Shown one piece after another: positions 23,387-32,637 of a DNA stretch of 64,000 nt. Position 1 is the stretch's first letter, and every line of letters starts with the position of its first letter. The notes below the pieces were generated by a model, which ran no database searches, was not told the DNA's origin, and saw only the letters and a program-made list of their open reading frames with translations. A program made the translations under genes and the position numbers. This stretch comes from Anaerovibrio slackiae (lineage in GTDB: Bacteria > Bacillota > Negativicutes > Selenomonadales > Selenomonadaceae): positions 1 through 64,000 of the forward strand of contig NZ_VUNR01000001.1 in NCBI RefSeq assembly GCF_009695585.1, given 5' to 3'.

Positions 23387-24814
23387 ATGAGGTCTATTAT
23401 CGTTAATGTGATGCCAGAGGAAACACGGATTGCCGTAACGGAAAACGGCAGGCTGACAGGGCTGGAGCTGGAACGTCCCAGGCATTCCCATCTGGTGGGC
23501 AACATTTACAAGGGAATAGTGCAGAACGTATTGCCGGGTATGCAGGCAGCCTTTGTAGATATAGGCTGGAGTAAAAATGCCTTTCTCTATATAGGTGATG
23601 GCAAAACGGCAGAAAATCCCGGCGGCGAGAGGAAAAAAATCCATATCGGGCAGGTGCTGCCGGTGCAGATTACCAAGGATGAGGTGGGCAGCAAGGGCCC
23701 CCGCGCTACCCTGCACCTGACTATCCCCGGCAGGAATGTGGTGCTGATGCCAAGGTCCTCTTATATCGGCACTTCCCACCGCATTGATTCGGAGGAGGAG
23801 CGGAAGCGGCTCTATGATATCGTAAAGGCGGCATGCCCTGAGGGCATGGGAGTGATTATCCGCACGGCTGCCATGGGGCAGAGCGCGGAGAGCATCCAGA
23901 GGGATATACGCTATCTGGCAAAGGTCTGGCAGTCCATAGAGGCAAGGGAGAGGATCACCAAAAATACCGGGCTCCTGTACCGGGATGTGGATTTGGTCAT
24001 CCGCATCGTCAGGGACATATTCAATGATGATGTGGCGCAGATGGTGATAGATGATGCCTCTGTCTGCCAGCGTGTCAAGGAGCTTTTGAAGGATATTGAT
24101 GCCGGCTGGGCGGACAGGGTGCAGCTCTATGAGGGGCGGAAGATTTTTCGCGAGTATGGCATTGAGGAAGAAATTGCCAAGCTGGAAAGCCGCTATGTGG
24201 AGCTGCAATCCGGGGGCTTTCTGGTGATTGACAAGACCGAGGCCATGACTGTTATTGACGTCAATACGGGCAGCTTCGTAGGTGATTTGAATCTGGCGGA
24301 GACGGCATTTGCCCTCAATCAGGAGGCGGCGGAGGAAATAATGCGGCAGCTCCGGCTCAGGGATATTGGCGGCATCATCCTTGTGGATTTCATCGACATG
24401 GAAAAGGACAGCCACAACAAGGCTCTTTTGCAGCAGCTGCGACATCTGGCACAGCTGGACAGGGTAAAGACCAATGTAGTGGATATTACCTCCCTGGGGC
24501 TGGTGGAGATTACCAGGAAAAAATCCCGGCACAACATCGAAAATCTCCTGCATACTGTCTGCCCTGTGTGCGAAGGCTCCGGCAAGGTGCTTTCCCCGGA
24601 GGCTGTTGCCATCAAAATCTGCCGCGATATCAGGCGCATTGAGGCAAGGAAGCATGTGTCAGAGGGCTATCTGGTGCAGCTGGCGCCGGATACCGCAAAC
24701 CAGCTGAAAGGCACGGATTACTTTGCCGGGCTGGCAAAGGACTTCGGCGTTTCGGTGGAGATAGAGGCAACCCGTGAGATTGCCCCGGGGTGCTATGTGC
24801 TTTTGCAGAAGTGA
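23387..24814 (+). CDS. rng: Ribonuclease E/G family endonuclease
   Basis: Single-strand-specific endoribonuclease acting in rRNA maturation and mRNA decay. The 475 residues have an S1 RNA-binding domain (about 36-125), a 5'-sensor/RNase-H-like region, catalytic acidic segments MTVIDVNTGSFVG and GIILVDFIDM, and a zinc-link CPVCEGSGKV near 390. The length suits RNase G rather than full RNase E, having no degradosome scaffold. ATG 23387 follows GGGGGA. In many Firmicutes rplU comes next; here rpsB follows with its own promoter. Confidence 0.93.
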   Translation: MRSIIVNVMPEETRIAVTENGRLTGLELERPRHSHLVGNIYKGIVQNVLPGMQAAFVDIGWSKNAFLYIGDGKTAENPGGERKKIHIGQVLPVQITKDEVGSKGPRATLHLTIPGRNVVLMPRSSYIGTSHRIDSEEERKRLYDIVKAACPEGMGVIIRTAAMGQSAESIQRDIRYLAKVWQSIEARERITKNTGLLYRDVDLVIRIVRDIFNDDVAQMVIDDASVCQRVKELLKDIDAGWADRVQLYEGRKIFREYGIEEEIAKLESRYVELQSGGFLVIDKTEAMTVIDVNTGSFVGDLNLAETAFALNQEAAEEIMRQLRLRDIGGIILVDFIDMEKDSHNKALLQQLRHLAQLDRVKTNVVDITSLGLVEITRKKSRHNIENLLHTVCPVCEGSGKVLSPEAVAIKICRDIRRIEARKHVSEGYLVQLAPDTANQLKGTDYFAGLAKDFGVSVEIEATREIAPGCYVLLQK

Positions 24815-24844
24815 AAAACGGATATGGTATTTTTGATAAAAAAC

Positions 24845-24873
24845 TTGCGCAAAACCAAGAAATATGGTATAGT
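24845..24873 (+). promoter_or_regulatory. Promoter of rpsB-tsf
   Basis: TTGCGC (24845-24850), 17 bp, TATAGT (24868-24873). The leader of about 105 nt contains a stem CGCCGGC (24901-24907) with GCTGGCG (24949-24955) close to the ribosome-binding site, a possible S2 autoregulation structure. Confidence 0.75.
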
Positions 24874-24984
24874 AGCAAGCGGTGTAATTAGAAAAACGCA
24901 CGCCGGCTGATATTTGTACTGTGCCTATATGGTTTAACAAAGGATGAGGCTGGCGGAGGAAAGAAAAACAGGAGGTGCACCACT

Positions 24985-25701
24985 ATGGCAGTTGTTTCTA
25001 TGAAACAGTTATTGGAGGCTGGTGTTCATTTCGGACATCAGACCAGGAGATGGAACCCGAAGATGGCAAAGTACATCTTCACCGAGCGCAATGGTATCTA
25101 TATCATTGACCTGCAGAAGACCGTAAAGAAGGCTGAGGAGGCTTACAACTTCGTACGCAGCGTAGCAGAGGAAGGCAAGACCGTTCTGTTCGTTGGTACC
25201 AAGAAGCAGGCTCAGGAGGCTATCAAGGAAGAAGCTCTGAAGGCAGACATGTACTTCGTAAACGAGCGTTGGCTGGGCGGCATGCTCACTAACTTCCAGA
25301 CTATCCAGAAGCGCGTAAACCGCCTGAAGGAGCTGGAGGCTATGGAGGCTGACGGCACTTTCGAGGTCCTCACCAAGAAAGAGGTTCAGGGCCTGAGGCA
25401 TGAGATGGAGAAGCTGGAGAAGTATCTCGGCGGCATCAAGGACATGGACAAGCTTCCAGGTGCTCTGTTCATCGTTGACCCTCGCAAGGAGCGCATTGCT
25501 GTTGCTGAGGCTCACAAGCTGAACATTCCTATCGTTGCTATCATCGATACCAACTGTGATCCTGATGAGATTGATTATCCAATCCCTGGCAATGATGATG
25601 CTATCCGCGCTGTACGCCTTTTGACCGGCAAGATTGCTGATGCAATCATTGAGGGCCGTCAGGGCGAGGCTGCAGAGGCTCCTGCTGAGGATGCTGAGTA
25701 A
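24985..25701 (+). CDS. rpsB: 30S ribosomal protein S2
   Basis: Component of the small subunit near the mRNA exit. The 238 residues have the usual [23 protein letters not shown]-terminal region, [18 protein letters not shown], and [20 protein letters not shown]. The acidic tail [11 protein letters not shown] is common. AGGAGGTGCACC precedes ATG 24985. It is codon-optimised and paired with tsf, the universal order. Confidence 0.98.
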   Translation: MAVVSMKQLLEAGVHFGHQTRRWNPKMAKYIFTERNGIYIIDLQKTVKKAEEAYNFVRSVAEEGKTVLFVGTKKQAQEAIKEEALKADMYFVNERWLGGMLTNFQTIQKRVNRLKELEAMEADGTFEVLTKKEVQGLRHEMEKLEKYLGGIKDMDKLPGALFIVDPRKERIAVAEAHKLNIPIVAIIDTNCDPDEIDYPIPGNDDAIRAVRLLTGKIADAIIEGRQGEAAEAPAEDAE

Positions 25702-25741
25702 TCCTATTTCTCAGATAATTTCTCAACATAAGAATTAATTG

Positions 25742-25778
25742 GGGTAAAGGGAGGATTTTTATCCCTTTGCCCTTTTTT
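25742..25778 (+). terminator. Attenuator between rpsB and tsf
   Basis: GGGTAAAGGGA (25742-25752) pairs with TCCCTTTGCCC (25762-25772) with one G-U pair, followed by six T. Leaky termination here would set the S2 to EF-Ts ratio. Confidence 0.8.
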
Positions 25779-25816
25779 GTTATAAATATCGCATAGAATT
25801 GAGGAGGAAATATATA

Positions 25817-26683
25817 ATGGCACAGATTACTGCTGCATTGGTTAAGGAACTGCGCGAGATTACCGGCGCAGGCATGATGGACTGCAAGAAGGCCCTGGTT
25901 GAGTGCGAGGGTGACAAGGACAAGGCTATTGACTATCTCCGCGAGAAGGGCATTGCCAAGGCTGCCAAGAAGGCCGGCCGTATCGCTTCCGAGGGTGTTG
26001 TTGCAGCAGCTTCCAACGGCAGCACTGCCTGCATCGTCGAGGTAAATTCCGAGACTGACTTCGTAGCAAAGAACGAGAACTTCCAGAACCTGGTAAAGAA
26101 GATTGCCGAGCATATCGTTGCTACCAAGCCTGCTGACATGGATGCCCTGAATGCATCTGAGCTGGATGGCAAGACTGTTGCTGATGTTATGACCGAGGCT
26201 GTTGCTTCCATCGGTGAGAAGCTGTCCCTCCGTCGCTTCGAGGTTTATACTTCCGAGGATGGCAAGCTGGCTACCTACATCCACATGGGCGGCAAGATCG
26301 GTGTTATCGTTGAGCTGTCCGGCGGTGAGGATGAGCTGGGCAAGGATGTTGCTATGCAGATTGCCGCTGCAAAGCCTCAGTGCATCAGCCGTGCTGATGT
26401 TGATACTGACGCTCTTGCTCATGAGCGTGAGGTTCTCCGCAAGCAGGCTCTTGAGGAAGGCAAGCCTGAGAAGATTGTTGAGAAAATGGTTGATGGCCGT
26501 ATCAACAAGTATTACAAGGAAGTATGCCTGGTTGAGCAGGAGTTTGTCAAGGATTCCGACAAGACCATTAAGGATATTCTGGGCGGCGTAGAGGTTCGTC
26601 GTTTTGCACGCTTCGAGATGGGCGAGGGCCTGGAGAAGAAGAACGAGGATTTCGCAGCAGAGGTTGCAGCTCAGATTAAGTAA
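25817..26683 (+). CDS. tsf: Elongation factor Ts
   Basis: Nucleotide-exchange factor for EF-Tu. The 288 residues include the N-terminal UBA-like domain ([19 protein letters not shown]), the signature around [25 protein letters not shown], and coiled-coil and C-terminal core domains. ATG 25817 follows GAGGAGGAAA. A strong terminator closes the rpsB-tsf unit. Confidence 0.98.
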   Translation: MAQITAALVKELREITGAGMMDCKKALVECEGDKDKAIDYLREKGIAKAAKKAGRIASEGVVAAASNGSTACIVEVNSETDFVAKNENFQNLVKKIAEHIVATKPADMDALNASELDGKTVADVMTEAVASIGEKLSLRRFEVYTSEDGKLATYIHMGGKIGVIVELSGGEDELGKDVAMQIAAAKPQCISRADVDTDALAHEREVLRKQALEEGKPEKIVEKMVDGRINKYYKEVCLVEQEFVKDSDKTIKDILGGVEVRRFARFEMGEGLEKKNEDFAAEVAAQIK

Positions 26684-26710
26684 GAAATTTTACATGTTTT
26701 TCCATAAAAA

Positions 26711-26738
26711 GAGAACAATTTATTGTTCTCTTTTTTTT
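26711..26738 (+). terminator. Terminator after tsf
   Basis: GAGAACAA (26711-26718) pairs with TTGTTCTC (26723-26730), loop of 4, eight T. Confidence 0.9.
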
Positions 26739-26791
26739 AAAAGTGTATAATTAAGAGAGTATGATATTTCCGATAAGTAGGAGGGATTTGA

Positions 26792-27514
26792 GTGGGAGCA
26801 GCTAAATACAAGCGGGTTGTCCTGAAACTTAGTGGTGAGTCCCTGGCAGGTGATCAGGGCTTTGGCATCAATCCTGCCGTGGTGGAGACTATTGCCAAGC
26901 AGATTAAGCGTGTGCATGAGGAAGGCATTGATGTGGCTATCGTTGTAGGCGGTGGCAACATCTGGCGCGGCCTGTCCGGCAGTGCCAAGGGCATGGACAG
27001 GGCTCAGGCTGACTATATGGGCATGCTGGCAACCTGCATGAATGCGCTGGCTATGCAGGATGGCCTGCAGCAGGTGGGTGTGCCATCCCGGGTGCAGACT
27101 GCTATTGAGATGCGCCAGGTGGCAGAGCCGTATATCCGTGGCAAGGCTATCCGCCACATGGAGAAGGGGCGCGTGGTGATTTTTGGTGCCGGTACCGGCA
27201 ATCCTTATTTTTCCACGGATACGACTGCTGCCCTGCGTGCAGCGGAAATCAAGGCTGATGTTATTCTCATGGGCAAGAAGGGCACTGACGGCATCTACGA
27301 TTCAGATCCTAATAAAAATCCTGATGCCAAGAAGTTTGACGAGCTGAGCTATTCAGAGATTCTGGCCCGCCGTCTTGCCATCATGGACAGCACTGCTACC
27401 AGCCTGTGCATGGACAACGATATTCCGCTGGTTGTATTTAATATTGAAGATTATGAGAATATTTACCGGGCAGCTGTCGGTGAGGTCATCGGCACTACCG
27501 TAGGAGGTAACTGA
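26792..27514 (+). CDS. pyrH: Uridylate kinase
   Basis: Phosphorylates UMP to UDP in pyrimidine synthesis. The 240-residue amino-acid-kinase-fold protein has [32 protein letters not shown] and [14 protein letters not shown]. The GTG at 26792 has TAGGAGGG upstream. TATAAT at 26746-26751, just after the tsf terminator, may be its promoter. It is followed by frr at 2 bp distance. Confidence 0.97.
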   Translation: MGAAKYKRVVLKLSGESLAGDQGFGINPAVVETIAKQIKRVHEEGIDVAIVVGGGNIWRGLSGSAKGMDRAQADYMGMLATCMNALAMQDGLQQVGVPSRVQTAIEMRQVAEPYIRGKAIRHMEKGRVVIFGAGTGNPYFSTDTTAALRAAEIKADVILMGKKGTDGIYDSDPNKNPDAKKFDELSYSEILARRLAIMDSTATSLCMDNDIPLVVFNIEDYENIYRAAVGEVIGTTVGGN

Positions 27515-27516
27515 TT

Positions 27517-28074
27517 TTGGTTAAGGAAATTATTGCTAATAACGAAGAGCGTCTGGAAAAGTCTATCGCGGCCTTAAAGAGGGAGTTTGGCTCCCTGCGT
27601 GCCGGCCGTGCAACTCCGTCCCTGTTGGACAAGGTAATGGTGGATTATTATGGCACACCTACCCCTGTGAACCAGGTGGCAAAGGTTTCCGTGCCGGAGC
27701 CGCGCATGATTTTGATTACCCCGTGGGAAAAGAGCCTGATGCACGATATTGAGAAGGCAATCATGAAGTCTGACCTGGGCTTGTCCCCTAACTCTGATGG
27801 TACTGCCATCCGCCTGTCCATTCCGCAGCTTACCCAGGAACGTCGCCAGGAGCTGGTAAAGACCGTGGGCAAGAAGGCTGAGGAGGCCAAGGTTGCTATC
27901 CGCAATATCCGCCGTGACGGCAACGATGCCATCAAGAAGCTGGAGAAGGCAAAGGAGATTACCGAGGACGAGTCCAAGAAGGGGCAGGAGTCCGTTCAGA
28001 AGCTGGTTGACAAGTACATCAAGACCGTTGATACCCTGAGGGAAGCCAAGGAAAAGGAAATCATGGAGGTCTGA
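27517..28074 (+). CDS. frr: Ribosome recycling factor
   Basis: Splits post-termination ribosomes with EF-G. The 185 residues contain SLRAGRATPSLLDKVMVDYYG, PEPRMILITPWEK and VRNIRRDGN-like AIRNIRRDGNDAIKKLEK. TTG 27517 follows AGGAGG (27502-27507). The stop overlaps a possible start of the next small gene (TGATG). Confidence 0.97.
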   Translation: MVKEIIANNEERLEKSIAALKREFGSLRAGRATPSLLDKVMVDYYGTPTPVNQVAKVSVPEPRMILITPWEKSLMHDIEKAIMKSDLGLSPNSDGTAIRLSIPQLTQERRQELVKTVGKKAEEAKVAIRNIRRDGNDAIKKLEKAKEITEDESKKGQESVQKLVDKYIKTVDTLREAKEKEIMEV

Positions 28075-28361
28075 TGGCAGGCTTTTGGGGCCGGTATTTT
28101 GAAGGAATGTGTGCTATGAGTGAGGGCAGCTTGGTGCCTGATGTGGTAGGCCTGCCCTGGGATTTGGCGAAAGGCTTGCTAAATGAGGCACATATAATGT
28201 ATAATTCAGTTATCACTTATCCAACTAAGAGTTTTTTTCCTCTGGAGGATAATGGGTATTATGTCATCAGGCAGAAGCGGCTTGGTGATGGTGTTTTGGA
28301 GATTACACTGGCAGCTCGGCTGCTGAAGGAGGTGTCTGGTAATGGCTTACAAGATTGGTGA
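28074..28361 (+). CDS. Small protein with a PASTA-like motif
   Basis: A 95-residue ORF containing VPDVVGLPWDLAKGLLNEA, which resembles a single PASTA repeat. There is no signal peptide, so a typical wall-binding role is unclear. Two starts are possible: ATG 28074, coupled to the frr stop with GGAGG only 4 nt away, or ATG 28116 (MSEGSLVPDVV) with GAAGGA 9 nt away, which would give 81 residues. The end overlaps the start of the ferredoxin gene by 20 bp. Function unknown; translation is likely from the tight packing. Confidence 0.65.
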   Translation: MAGFWGRYFEGMCAMSEGSLVPDVVGLPWDLAKGLLNEAHIMYNSVITYPTKSFFPLEDNGYYVIRQKRLGDGVLEITLAARLLKEVSGNGLQDW

Positions 28362-28512
28362 TGAGTGCATTTCTTGCGGTTCCTGTGCAGGTACTTGCCC
28401 TGTAGAGGCTATCAGCGAGGGCGAGTCTCATTATGAGATCAGCGAGGATACTTGCGTTGAGTGCGGTGCCTGCGCAGCAGGTTGCCCTGTAGGTGCTATC
28501 GTAGCTCCTTGA
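28342..28512 (+). CDS. 2[4Fe-4S] ferredoxin, 56 residues
   Basis: Clostridial-type electron carrier. The sequence contains CISCGSCAGTCP and CVECGACAAGCP, two complete C-X2-C-X2-C-X3-CP cluster motifs, in the compact 56-residue form. AAGGAGGTG (28326-28334) is 7 nt before ATG 28342. It could serve hydrogenase, pyruvate:ferredoxin oxidoreductase or the IspG enzyme in the same cluster, which needs reduced ferredoxin or flavodoxin. Its location between frr and uppS is unusual. Confidence 0.93.
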   Translation: MAYKIGDECISCGSCAGTCPVEAISEGESHYEISEDTCVECGACAAGCPVGAIVAP

Positions 28513-28556
28513 TGACTTTTTTGGCGCGGCCTTGTCCGTGCCGGGAAGAACCACAT

Positions 28557-28589
28557 GCCCCTCTGAAGTGCTTTGGAGGGGCTTATTTT
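28557..28589 (+). terminator. Weak terminator after the ferredoxin gene
   Basis: GCCCCTC (28557-28563) pairs with GAGGGGC (28576-28582), followed by TTATTTTC. The interrupted T-run suggests partial termination, favouring a higher level of ferredoxin than uppS mRNA. Confidence 0.6.
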
Positions 28590-28611
28590 CTTAGTACAGG
28601 AGGGTATCATC

Positions 28612-29397
28612 GTGTGGAAAAAATTGTTTTCTAGTGTACAGAAAAATGATGATGCTTCGGACAAATCTTATCTTGAGGAATTGACTGAGGATCAGCTGCC
28701 ACAGCATGTGGCTATTATTATGGATGGCAATGGCAGATGGGCTACTGGCCAGGGGCTGATCCGTACTGCCGGTCACAAGGCCGGTGTAAAGACGTTGAAG
28801 AAAATTGTCAAGGCGTGTACTGCCCTGGGGCTTAATGCTTTGACAGTATATGCATTTTCTACTGAAAATTGGAAACGGCCTCATGCGGAGGTTGATTTCT
28901 TAATGGATCTGTTCTCGGAATATCTTGCCAAAGAGATTGATGAGATGGATGAGGATAATGTAAGGATTGATTTTATTGGCCGCACCTGGGAGCTTTCCAA
29001 GGGGCTGCAGAAGCAGATTGCGGATGCCAGGCAGCAGACGAAGGACAATACCGGGGTGAGGTTCACTGTAGCCGTGAATTATGGCGGCCAGGATGAGCTG
29101 GTGCGTGCGGTGCAGGAGCTGGCTGCCCAGTCTGCTAAAGGGATGGTGAAGCCTGAGGAGATAAGTGCGGAGGATATTGAGCAGCAGCTGGATACCTGCG
29201 GCCTGCCCCCGGTGGATCTTGTTATCCGCACCAGCGGCGACATGCGCCTCAGCAATTTCCTGCTGTGGCAGACTGCCTATGCGGAGTTCTGGTTCACGGA
29301 TACCAACTGGCCTGATTTTACCCAGGAGGAGTTTGGCAGGGCATTGCATGAGTATGCCCATCGCGACAGGCGTTTTGGCGGCTTATCGAAGAAATAA
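28612..29397 (+). CDS. uppS: Undecaprenyl diphosphate synthase (cis-prenyltransferase)
   Basis: Makes the C55 lipid carrier for wall and LPS glycans. The 261 residues have the signature IIMDGNGRWA (D38), GHKAGVKTLKKI, LTVYAFSTENWKRP and IRTSGDMRLSNFLLWQ. The GTG at 28612 is preferred because CAGGAGGG lies 7 nt upstream; the ORF extends upstream without a better site. It starts the envelope-lipid cluster. Confidence 0.96.
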   Translation: MWKKLFSSVQKNDDASDKSYLEELTEDQLPQHVAIIMDGNGRWATGQGLIRTAGHKAGVKTLKKIVKACTALGLNALTVYAFSTENWKRPHAEVDFLMDLFSEYLAKEIDEMDEDNVRIDFIGRTWELSKGLQKQIADARQQTKDNTGVRFTVAVNYGGQDELVRAVQELAAQSAKGMVKPEEISAEDIEQQLDTCGLPPVDLVIRTSGDMRLSNFLLWQTAYAEFWFTDTNWPDFTQEEFGRALHEYAHRDRRFGGLSKK

Positions 29398-29490
29398 TAA
29401 TAGCCTGCTGACTGGCGGTGAGGTGTGCTGCATAGGTGGCAGGTCTTGTGGCCGGCAGCGGTCAAGGCTGTATAATGAGAGGTTGTTTGC

Positions 29491-30321
29491 ATGTTAGTTA
29501 GGATAATTACCGGCATCGTGGGCATCGGCCTGGCGGCCTTTGTCATTCAGGCAGGCGGTACGCTGTTTGCTGTCTGCGGCCTGGTGCTGGCACTGGGTGC
29601 CTGGTTTGAGTATTGTAATGCTTTTGATAAGAAGGGATACCGTCCTGCCTTGGTGATAGGCGGCTTGTTTGTGTCTGCCATGTGCTATGCTGCTTATGGC
29701 GGTCTTGACACGGGGCTTCTGACTATGCTGTCCCTGGGGGCGGTACTGGTGATGTTTTTGCTGACGGTGCTGCTGCATGGCTCCTTCAGCGTGCCTTCGG
29801 CAGCTGTTTCAGCAGCCGGTGTGCTGTATCTGGGCATGTCCTTTGCCCATCTGATCGGGCTCCGGGTGATGGAGCATGGCATGGCGCCGGTGGAGACTCA
29901 GCTTGGAGTGTTGGAGCCGGGCTGTGCCCTGATCTGGACTGCTTTGATTGGTACCTGGGCCAGCGATACCTTTGCCTATTTTGCCGGGTCCTTTTTGGGT
30001 CGGCACAAGCTTTGCCCGTCCATCAGCCCGGGCAAGACTGTGGAAGGCTTTGTTGGCGGCCTGATTGGCACTACTGCTTCTGTGGCAGGGCTTGGGGTGC
30101 TGTTTGGCTTTGATGTGCAGATGATGGCTGTGCTGGGGTTGTGCATCTGCATTATTGCTACACTGGGGGATCTGGTGGAGTCAGTTATGAAGCGTTATAC
30201 GGGTATCAAGGACTCCGGGCATATTATTCCGGGCCATGGCGGTATCTGGGACAGGTTTGACAGCGTTATTTATACGGTGCCTTTTGTGTATTATTTTGTG
30301 CAGTTTGTGGCTTTGAGGTAA
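29491..30321 (+). CDS. cdsA: Phosphatidate cytidylyltransferase
   Basis: Forms CDP-diacylglycerol, the precursor of phosphatidylglycerol and phosphatidylethanolamine. The 276-residue, eight-helix membrane protein carries the C-terminal signature KRYTGIKDSGHIIPGHGG. GAGAGG precedes ATG 29491. About 90 bp after uppS with no terminator, so probably one transcript. Confidence 0.95.
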   Translation: MLVRIITGIVGIGLAAFVIQAGGTLFAVCGLVLALGAWFEYCNAFDKKGYRPALVIGGLFVSAMCYAAYGGLDTGLLTMLSLGAVLVMFLLTVLLHGSFSVPSAAVSAAGVLYLGMSFAHLIGLRVMEHGMAPVETQLGVLEPGCALIWTALIGTWASDTFAYFAGSFLGRHKLCPSISPGKTVEGFVGGLIGTTASVAGLGVLFGFDVQMMAVLGLCICIIATLGDLVESVMKRYTGIKDSGHIIPGHGGIWDRFDSVIYTVPFVYYFVQFVALR

Positions 30322-30327
30322 CGGTTT

Positions 30328-31482
30328 ATGAAAAATTTGATTGTTTTGGGCTCTACCGGCTCTATCGGCACCCAGACCCTGGATGTGGTGCGGGAGCATC
30401 CTGATTTATTCCATGTGTCCGTGCTGGTGGCTAACCGTAGTGATGAGCTGTTGGAAAAGCAGATAGAGGAGTTTCAGCCGGAGCTGGCTGTGCTGTCTGA
30501 TGAGATAGCCTATGGGAGGCTGAAGGAACGGTATCAGGGCAGGACGGAGCTGGCTGGCGGACGCCGGGCGGTAATTGAGGCGGCGGCTTATCCTGCCGGG
30601 GATGTGGTGGTGACTTCCCTGATGGGCTTTGCCGGGCTGGAGCCTACCATGGCGGCACTGGAGGCAGGCAAGGATATTGCCCTGGCCAACAAGGAAACTT
30701 TGGTGGTGGCAGGTGAGCTGGTCATGGCAAAGGCCAGGGAGCTGGGCCGGGCTATCCTGCCCGTGGACAGCGAGCATTGTGCCCTGTTCCAGTGCTTGCA
30801 GGGGCAGGATGCCTCTGCTGTGGAAAGGCTGATCCTGACTGCTTCCGGGGGACCTTTCCGGGGCAGGAAGGCAGCAGAATTGACCGAAGTTACTAAAAAA
30901 GATGTGCTGGCGCATCCTACCTGGAATATGGGACAGAAGATTACGGTGGATTCGGCCTCTCTTGTGAACAAAGGGCTGGAGGTTATAGAGGCGCGCTGGC
31001 TTTATGATGTGGATTATGACCGCATTCAGGTGGTGGTGCACCCTCAGAGCATAGTCCATTCCATGGTGCAGTATCATGATGGCACTGTCATGGCGCAGCT
31101 GGGCTGCACGGATATGCGTCTGCCCATACAGTATGCCCTGACCTATCCTGACAGGGTAGCATCCGGTTTCCCGCGGGTGGATTTTTATGAGCTGGCGAAG
31201 CTGACCTTTGAGAAGCCTGACCTGGACACCTTTCGGGGCTTGAAGCTGGCCTTTGAGGCAGGCCGTACAGGTGGTACTATGCCTTGCATCATGAATGCTG
31301 CCAACGAGGTGGCTGTAGAGGCATTTTTGCAGGGCAGGACGGGCTTTTTGGATATTTATACCCTGATTGAAAGGGCGATGGCTGCCGGTAACGTGGAGTA
31401 TCAGCCTGACCTGGAGCAGCTTCTGGCGGCTGACCAGTGGGCCAGAAGCTTTACCAGAAGCCGGCTGGAAAAGATGAGGTGA
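30328..31482 (+). CDS. dxr: 1-deoxy-D-xylulose 5-phosphate reductoisomerase
   Basis: First committed step of the MEP isoprenoid pathway, DXP to MEP, using NADPH. The 384 residues include the nucleotide loop GSTGSIGTQTL (8-18), ANKETLVVAGEL, PVDSEHCALFQCL and HPTWNMGQKITVDSASLVNKG. It supplies precursors for uppS. It starts 6 bp after cdsA and ends 4 bp before rseP. Confidence 0.97.
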   Translation: MKNLIVLGSTGSIGTQTLDVVREHPDLFHVSVLVANRSDELLEKQIEEFQPELAVLSDEIAYGRLKERYQGRTELAGGRRAVIEAAAYPAGDVVVTSLMGFAGLEPTMAALEAGKDIALANKETLVVAGELVMAKARELGRAILPVDSEHCALFQCLQGQDASAVERLILTASGGPFRGRKAAELTEVTKKDVLAHPTWNMGQKITVDSASLVNKGLEVIEARWLYDVDYDRIQVVVHPQSIVHSMVQYHDGTVMAQLGCTDMRLPIQYALTYPDRVASGFPRVDFYELAKLTFEKPDLDTFRGLKLAFEAGRTGGTMPCIMNAANEVAVEAFLQGRTGFLDIYTLIERAMAAGNVEYQPDLEQLLAADQWARSFTRSRLEKMR

Positions 31483-31486
31483 CTTT

Positions 31487-32626
31487 ATGACGACAATTGT
31501 GGCGGCGATTTTTGTTTTTGGCCTTCTGGTGCTGGTGCATGAGCTGGGACATTTTATAGTGGCAAAGCTCACCGGCATGCGGGTGGATGAGTTCGCTATC
31601 GGTTTCGGGCCGAAGCTGTGGAGCCGCAAATACGGTGAAACACTGTATGCTATTCGTGCCGTGCCCCTGGGGGGCTTTAACAGGATTGCCGGTATGGATT
31701 ATGAGATCATTGAGCGCATGGGCAATGAGGCGGAGGAAAATGCAGAGGATGATGGCAAGCCTGGTGGCTGGAAGCGCTATGTGCCATCTGTAAGCAGGGA
31801 TAATGTGGTGATGGTGCCGGATGAGGAAGGTGCCGGTGAACGTGCCTATTTCCGCCGTCCAGTCTGGGCAAGGATGCTGATGGTTCTGGCAGGTTCCTTC
31901 ATGAATTTTGTCCTGCCTATATTCATCTTTTTCGGGATTTTTTATTTTTCCGGAGTGGCAACGCCTTCGCCGGAGCCGGTCATCGGAGCTGTCATGGCGG
32001 AGAAGCCGGCAGCTATGGCAGGGCTTATGAAGGGTGACAGGATTCTGACCATTGACGGCAGTGAGGTTACCAAATGGGAAGATATTTCCCGCCAGATTCA
32101 GGGTGCAGAGGGCAAGCCTTTTAAGCTGACATATCAGCGGGATGGTGAGGTTCGGTCTGCTACCCTGATACCTGAGGAGGAGCCGGACAGCAAGCGTGTT
32201 ATCATTGGCATCACCAGCAGTGCTGATATCTATCAGCCGGGGATTTTGGAAGCGGCTGGGCTGGCTTTCCAGAAGGTGGTCTTTGTGCTGATGGCCATGC
32301 TGGGGGCACTTATCCAGCTGGTACAGGGCTCTGTGGGGGCGGATGCGCTGTCAGGTCCTGTGGGGATCGTGCAAATGACCGGCGAGGTAGCCAATCAGGG
32401 GATTTTGCCTCTTTTGAACTTTGCGGCGTTTTTGAGCCTGAATCTGGGGCTTATCAACCTTTTGCCTGTACCTGCCCTGGATGGCGGCCATTTTGTGATG
32501 CTGGTGCTGGAGGGACTTAGGGGCAAGCCACTGGGGCCGAAGGCAATGTATTACATTCAGGCGGCAGGTGTCACCCTGCTGGTGTCCCTGATGATATTTA
32601 CGACGTTTAATGACCTGATGAAGTGA
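31487..32626 (+). CDS. rseP: Site-2 protease RseP/RasP
   Basis: Intramembrane zinc metalloprotease that cleaves anti-sigma factors and signal-peptide remnants. The 379 residues have HELGH at 18-22, one PDZ domain (about 165-245), and the second metal-binding motif LDGGHFVML in the penultimate helices. A hydrophilic insert at about 80-115 precedes TM2. It lies between dxr and ispG, as in most bacteria. Confidence 0.95.
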   Translation: MTTIVAAIFVFGLLVLVHELGHFIVAKLTGMRVDEFAIGFGPKLWSRKYGETLYAIRAVPLGGFNRIAGMDYEIIERMGNEAEENAEDDGKPGGWKRYVPSVSRDNVVMVPDEEGAGERAYFRRPVWARMLMVLAGSFMNFVLPIFIFFGIFYFSGVATPSPEPVIGAVMAEKPAAMAGLMKGDRILTIDGSEVTKWEDISRQIQGAEGKPFKLTYQRDGEVRSATLIPEEEPDSKRVIIGITSSADIYQPGILEAAGLAFQKVVFVLMAMLGALIQLVQGSVGADALSGPVGIVQMTGEVANQGILPLLNFAAFLSLNLGLINLLPVPALDGGHFVMLVLEGLRGKPLGPKAMYYIQAAGVTLLVSLMIFTTFNDLMK

Positions 32627-32637
32627 GGTTTGGGTAC

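Noticed and set aside
24874-24984. Additional small gene before rpsB
   Set aside because: No ORF with a site; sequence is better explained as the rpsB leader with a short stem.
29471-29476. TATAAT before cdsA as an internal promoter
   Set aside because: No matching -35 and the region is short; probably chance within a co-transcribed cluster.
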